DNA from: Candidatus Fimadaptatus faecigallinarum
GTDB lineage: Bacteria; Bacillota; Clostridia; Christensenellales; Aristaeellaceae
NCBI GenBank assembly: GCA_018714445.1
Contig: DVNK01000057.1
Span: 1 to 56,113 of the forward strand
Direction: 5' to 3'
Length of the DNA: 56,113 nucleotides
The notes under the pieces were generated by a model that was given only the letters and a program-made list of their open reading frames with translations, had not been told where the DNA came from and did not search any database. Each line of letters begins with the position of its first letter. The stretch's first letter is position 1. A program made the translations under genes and the position numbers. Shown here in pieces: positions 54,840-56,113 of the stretch.

Positions 54840-54897
54840 GTTTACACCTCCTAGTCTCGTGGGATGGGCGCAAACCCACATATAAACATGCTTATTT

Positions 54898-54926
54898 ACT
54901 ATAGCACACCCATATTACGCTGTCAA
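54898..54926 (-). promoter_or_regulatory. Sigma-A promoter of rpmG-secE-nusG-rplK-rplA
   Basis: TTGACA (54926-54921), 17-base spacer, TATAGT (54903-54898). Confidence 0.88.
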
Positions 54927-54941
54927 GCAATTCGCAGTAAT

Positions 54942-55730
54942 TCAACATACGCCCGCCCGCGCGCGAAACATGCCGTACTCCTTGGGCACGCGTATCGCGC
55001 CGTTTATCCTCAGCGCTTCCAGGCGCTCAAGCAGTTCCTCGTCGCTCAGCCGCTGCGCGTACTCCATGCCCTGCATCGAGCGGATGTACTCCGCCAGGTC
55101 GCGCGCGTCGGTCACGCGCAGTTCGTCCTCGTAGTCCAGCCGCTCCACCGCTTCGAACTTCGCCTCCAGCGCGGCCCGGCCGTTTTGCAGCGTAAAGCTC
55201 GCCGGGGCCAGCTGCGCGCCCGGCCCGCCGAGCACCTCTGCCACGAATCGCCCCACGCCTTTTTCGCCGAACGTCGCGCAGTAGAACCTGCCGCCCGCCC
55301 TCAGCACGCGCCTGACTTCGCTCAGCCCGCGCCCAAGCTCGGGCACATGGTAGAGCATCATATTGGCTATGACCACGTCCATGCTTTTGTCTTCAAACGG
55401 CAGCGCCTGTATGTCCGCGCAGCCGAACTCCACGCCCGGCGCGCCCGCAAGCATCGCCCGCGCGCTGTCCACCATGCCCGGCGACAGGTCGGTCAGCGTC
55501 AATCGGCAGCCCTCGGGCAGGCGCTCCACCCGGCCGCGCCACATCTGGCCCGTGCCGCAGCCCACATCCAGTATCGCGTCGCCCGGGCGCAGTTGATACT
55601 GATCGAATATCCATTCGGCGAACGGCTGAGGATTTACCGAGTACTTTTCGTGCAGCCCAATGCGCGTGCGCAGTCTGTCCGACGTAGCGTACTGCCGGTT
55701 CACCGCGTCGGCATCGTTCATCATTTTCAT
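54942..55730 (-). CDS. Class I SAM-dependent methyltransferase
   Basis: Protein of 262 residues of the UbiE/MenG-like methyltransferase type. SAM motif I ILDVGCGTGQMW, then LTLTDLSPGMVDSARA, GCADIQALPFEDKSMDVVIANMMLYHV and LRAGGRFYCATFG. GGAGGG precedes the ATG. It separates tuf from rpmG, an unusual place; the substrate is unknown. Confidence 0.85.
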   Translation of the reverse strand: MKMMNDADAVNRQYATSDRLRTRIGLHEKYSVNPQPFAEWIFDQYQLRPGDAILDVGCGTGQMWRGRVERLPEGCRLTLTDLSPGMVDSARAMLAGAPGVEFGCADIQALPFEDKSMDVVIANMMLYHVPELGRGLSEVRRVLRAGGRFYCATFGEKGVGRFVAEVLGGPGAQLAPASFTLQNGRAALEAKFEAVERLDYEDELRVTDARDLAEYIRSMQGMEYAQRLSDEELLERLEALRINGAIRVPKEYGMFRARAGVC

Positions 55731-55952
55731 ATTGCCCTCCTCACAATACCCTCGGGCGTGCGGCCCGCGCCCAAGGCGGCGCGCATGGAACCTGCTCGAC
55801 CCGGCCAGCGCATTATTACCCGCCGCTCATTTACGGATTTTCGCGCGGCGCATACTGCGCTTTTAAGTTCAAGCTCCGGCCATGCGCGCTTTATCCGGAT
55901 ATTGCGGATATCGACATTGCAATTTGTGGCGTTTGGCGCGGAGCACCGACAA

Positions 55953-55978
55953 ACAAAACCCCTGCCATAAGGCAGGGG
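55953..55978 (-). terminator. Intrinsic terminator of tuf
   Basis: CCCCTGCC (minus) pairs GGCAGGGG around TTAT, followed by TTTTGTTTG. Confidence 0.88.
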
Positions 55979-55996
55979 CAATCTTTCCAACTGTTA

Positions 55997-56113
55997 TTAT
56001 TCGATGACCTTGCTGACGACGCCGGAGCCAACGGTGCGGCCGCCCTCGCGGATAGCGAAGCGCAGACCTTCCTCGATAGCGATAGGCGTGATCAGGGTTA
56101 TCTCCATGTCGAT
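55997..56113 (-). CDS. tuf: Elongation factor Tu, C-terminal end (partial)
   Basis: The last 38 codons of EF-Tu: [19 protein letters not shown], then [19 protein letters not shown], ending in TAA TAA. The rest lies beyond the window edge. Only one of its seven Ile codons is ATA. Confidence 0.97.
   Translation of the reverse strand: MDMEITLITPIAIEEGLRFAIREGGRTVGSGVVSKVIE

Overview
The window looks like a chromosomal segment of a GC-rich, anaerobic Clostridia-type Firmicute, probably an uncultured gut lineage. Christensenellales is my best guess, from style rather than from a marker gene. The evidence is the rplK-rplA-rplJ-rplL and nusG-secE-rpmG order, L10 and lysine-riboswitch leaders, sigma-A promoters (TTGACA-N17-TATAAT), a BirA operator before bioY, and the order gin - Orn/Lys decarboxylase - tmk known from spore formers. 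Two solute-binding proteins lack a lipobox. The Ile codon ATA is used heavily despite high GC: 11 of 20 Ile codons in fba are ATA. Almost every gene is on the minus strand. The exceptions are bioY, a DUF1284 gene, fba, rmuC and the mobile remnant at the left edge.

Layout. 1-443 holds the 3' end of a group II intron, a conjugation coupling-protein (VirD4/TraG) exon and the C-terminus of a tyrosine recombinase. 1040-5750 is a branched-chain amino acid ABC operon with a fused LivM-LivG. 6.0-10.6 kb has small metabolic genes (flavin reductase, phosphofructokinase, tRNA deacylase, HAD, GNAT). 11.2-13.8 kb is a zinc/manganese uptake operon. 14.5-26.7 kb has two glycosidases (GH27, GH127-like), mnmA-cysK, a membrane pseudokinase-like protein, a HAD-thymidylate kinase fusion, a decarboxylase and a Gin-like protein. 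26.9-32.3 kb has rlmL-like, bioY, fba and rmuC. 32.4-36.1 kb is asd-dapA-dapB behind a lysine riboswitch, with DapB carrying ACT domains. 36.5-39.2 kb is an ABC-2 type exporter. 40.5-47.4 kb has purine genes (purE-M-N-GNAT-purH, then purD). 47.6-50.8 kb is larE-larB-larC (nickel-pincer cofactor). 51.2-56.1 kb is the ribosomal/transcription cluster, ending in tuf.

The most unusual material lies between genes. Two copies of a roughly 190-bp conserved sequence (6048-6232 and 36292-36481) are each bracketed by a duplicated terminator-type hairpin. The hairpin sequence is the same at both ends of one copy but differs between copies. This is what insertion into a terminator stem-loop with duplication of the whole stem-loop would leave. 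In copy A, removing the element restores a long perfect palindrome. Four tandem arrays (30-, 67/68-, 85- and 85-bp units) lie just 3' of genes, two of them starting at the stop codon itself. Repeats also occur inside genes (larC linker, Pro/Thr stalk of the pseudokinase). The genome appears prone to duplication at gene 3' ends.

Protein fusions are also frequent: LivM-LivG, HAD-Tmk, DapB-ACT-ACT, and LarC with a repeat-filled linker.
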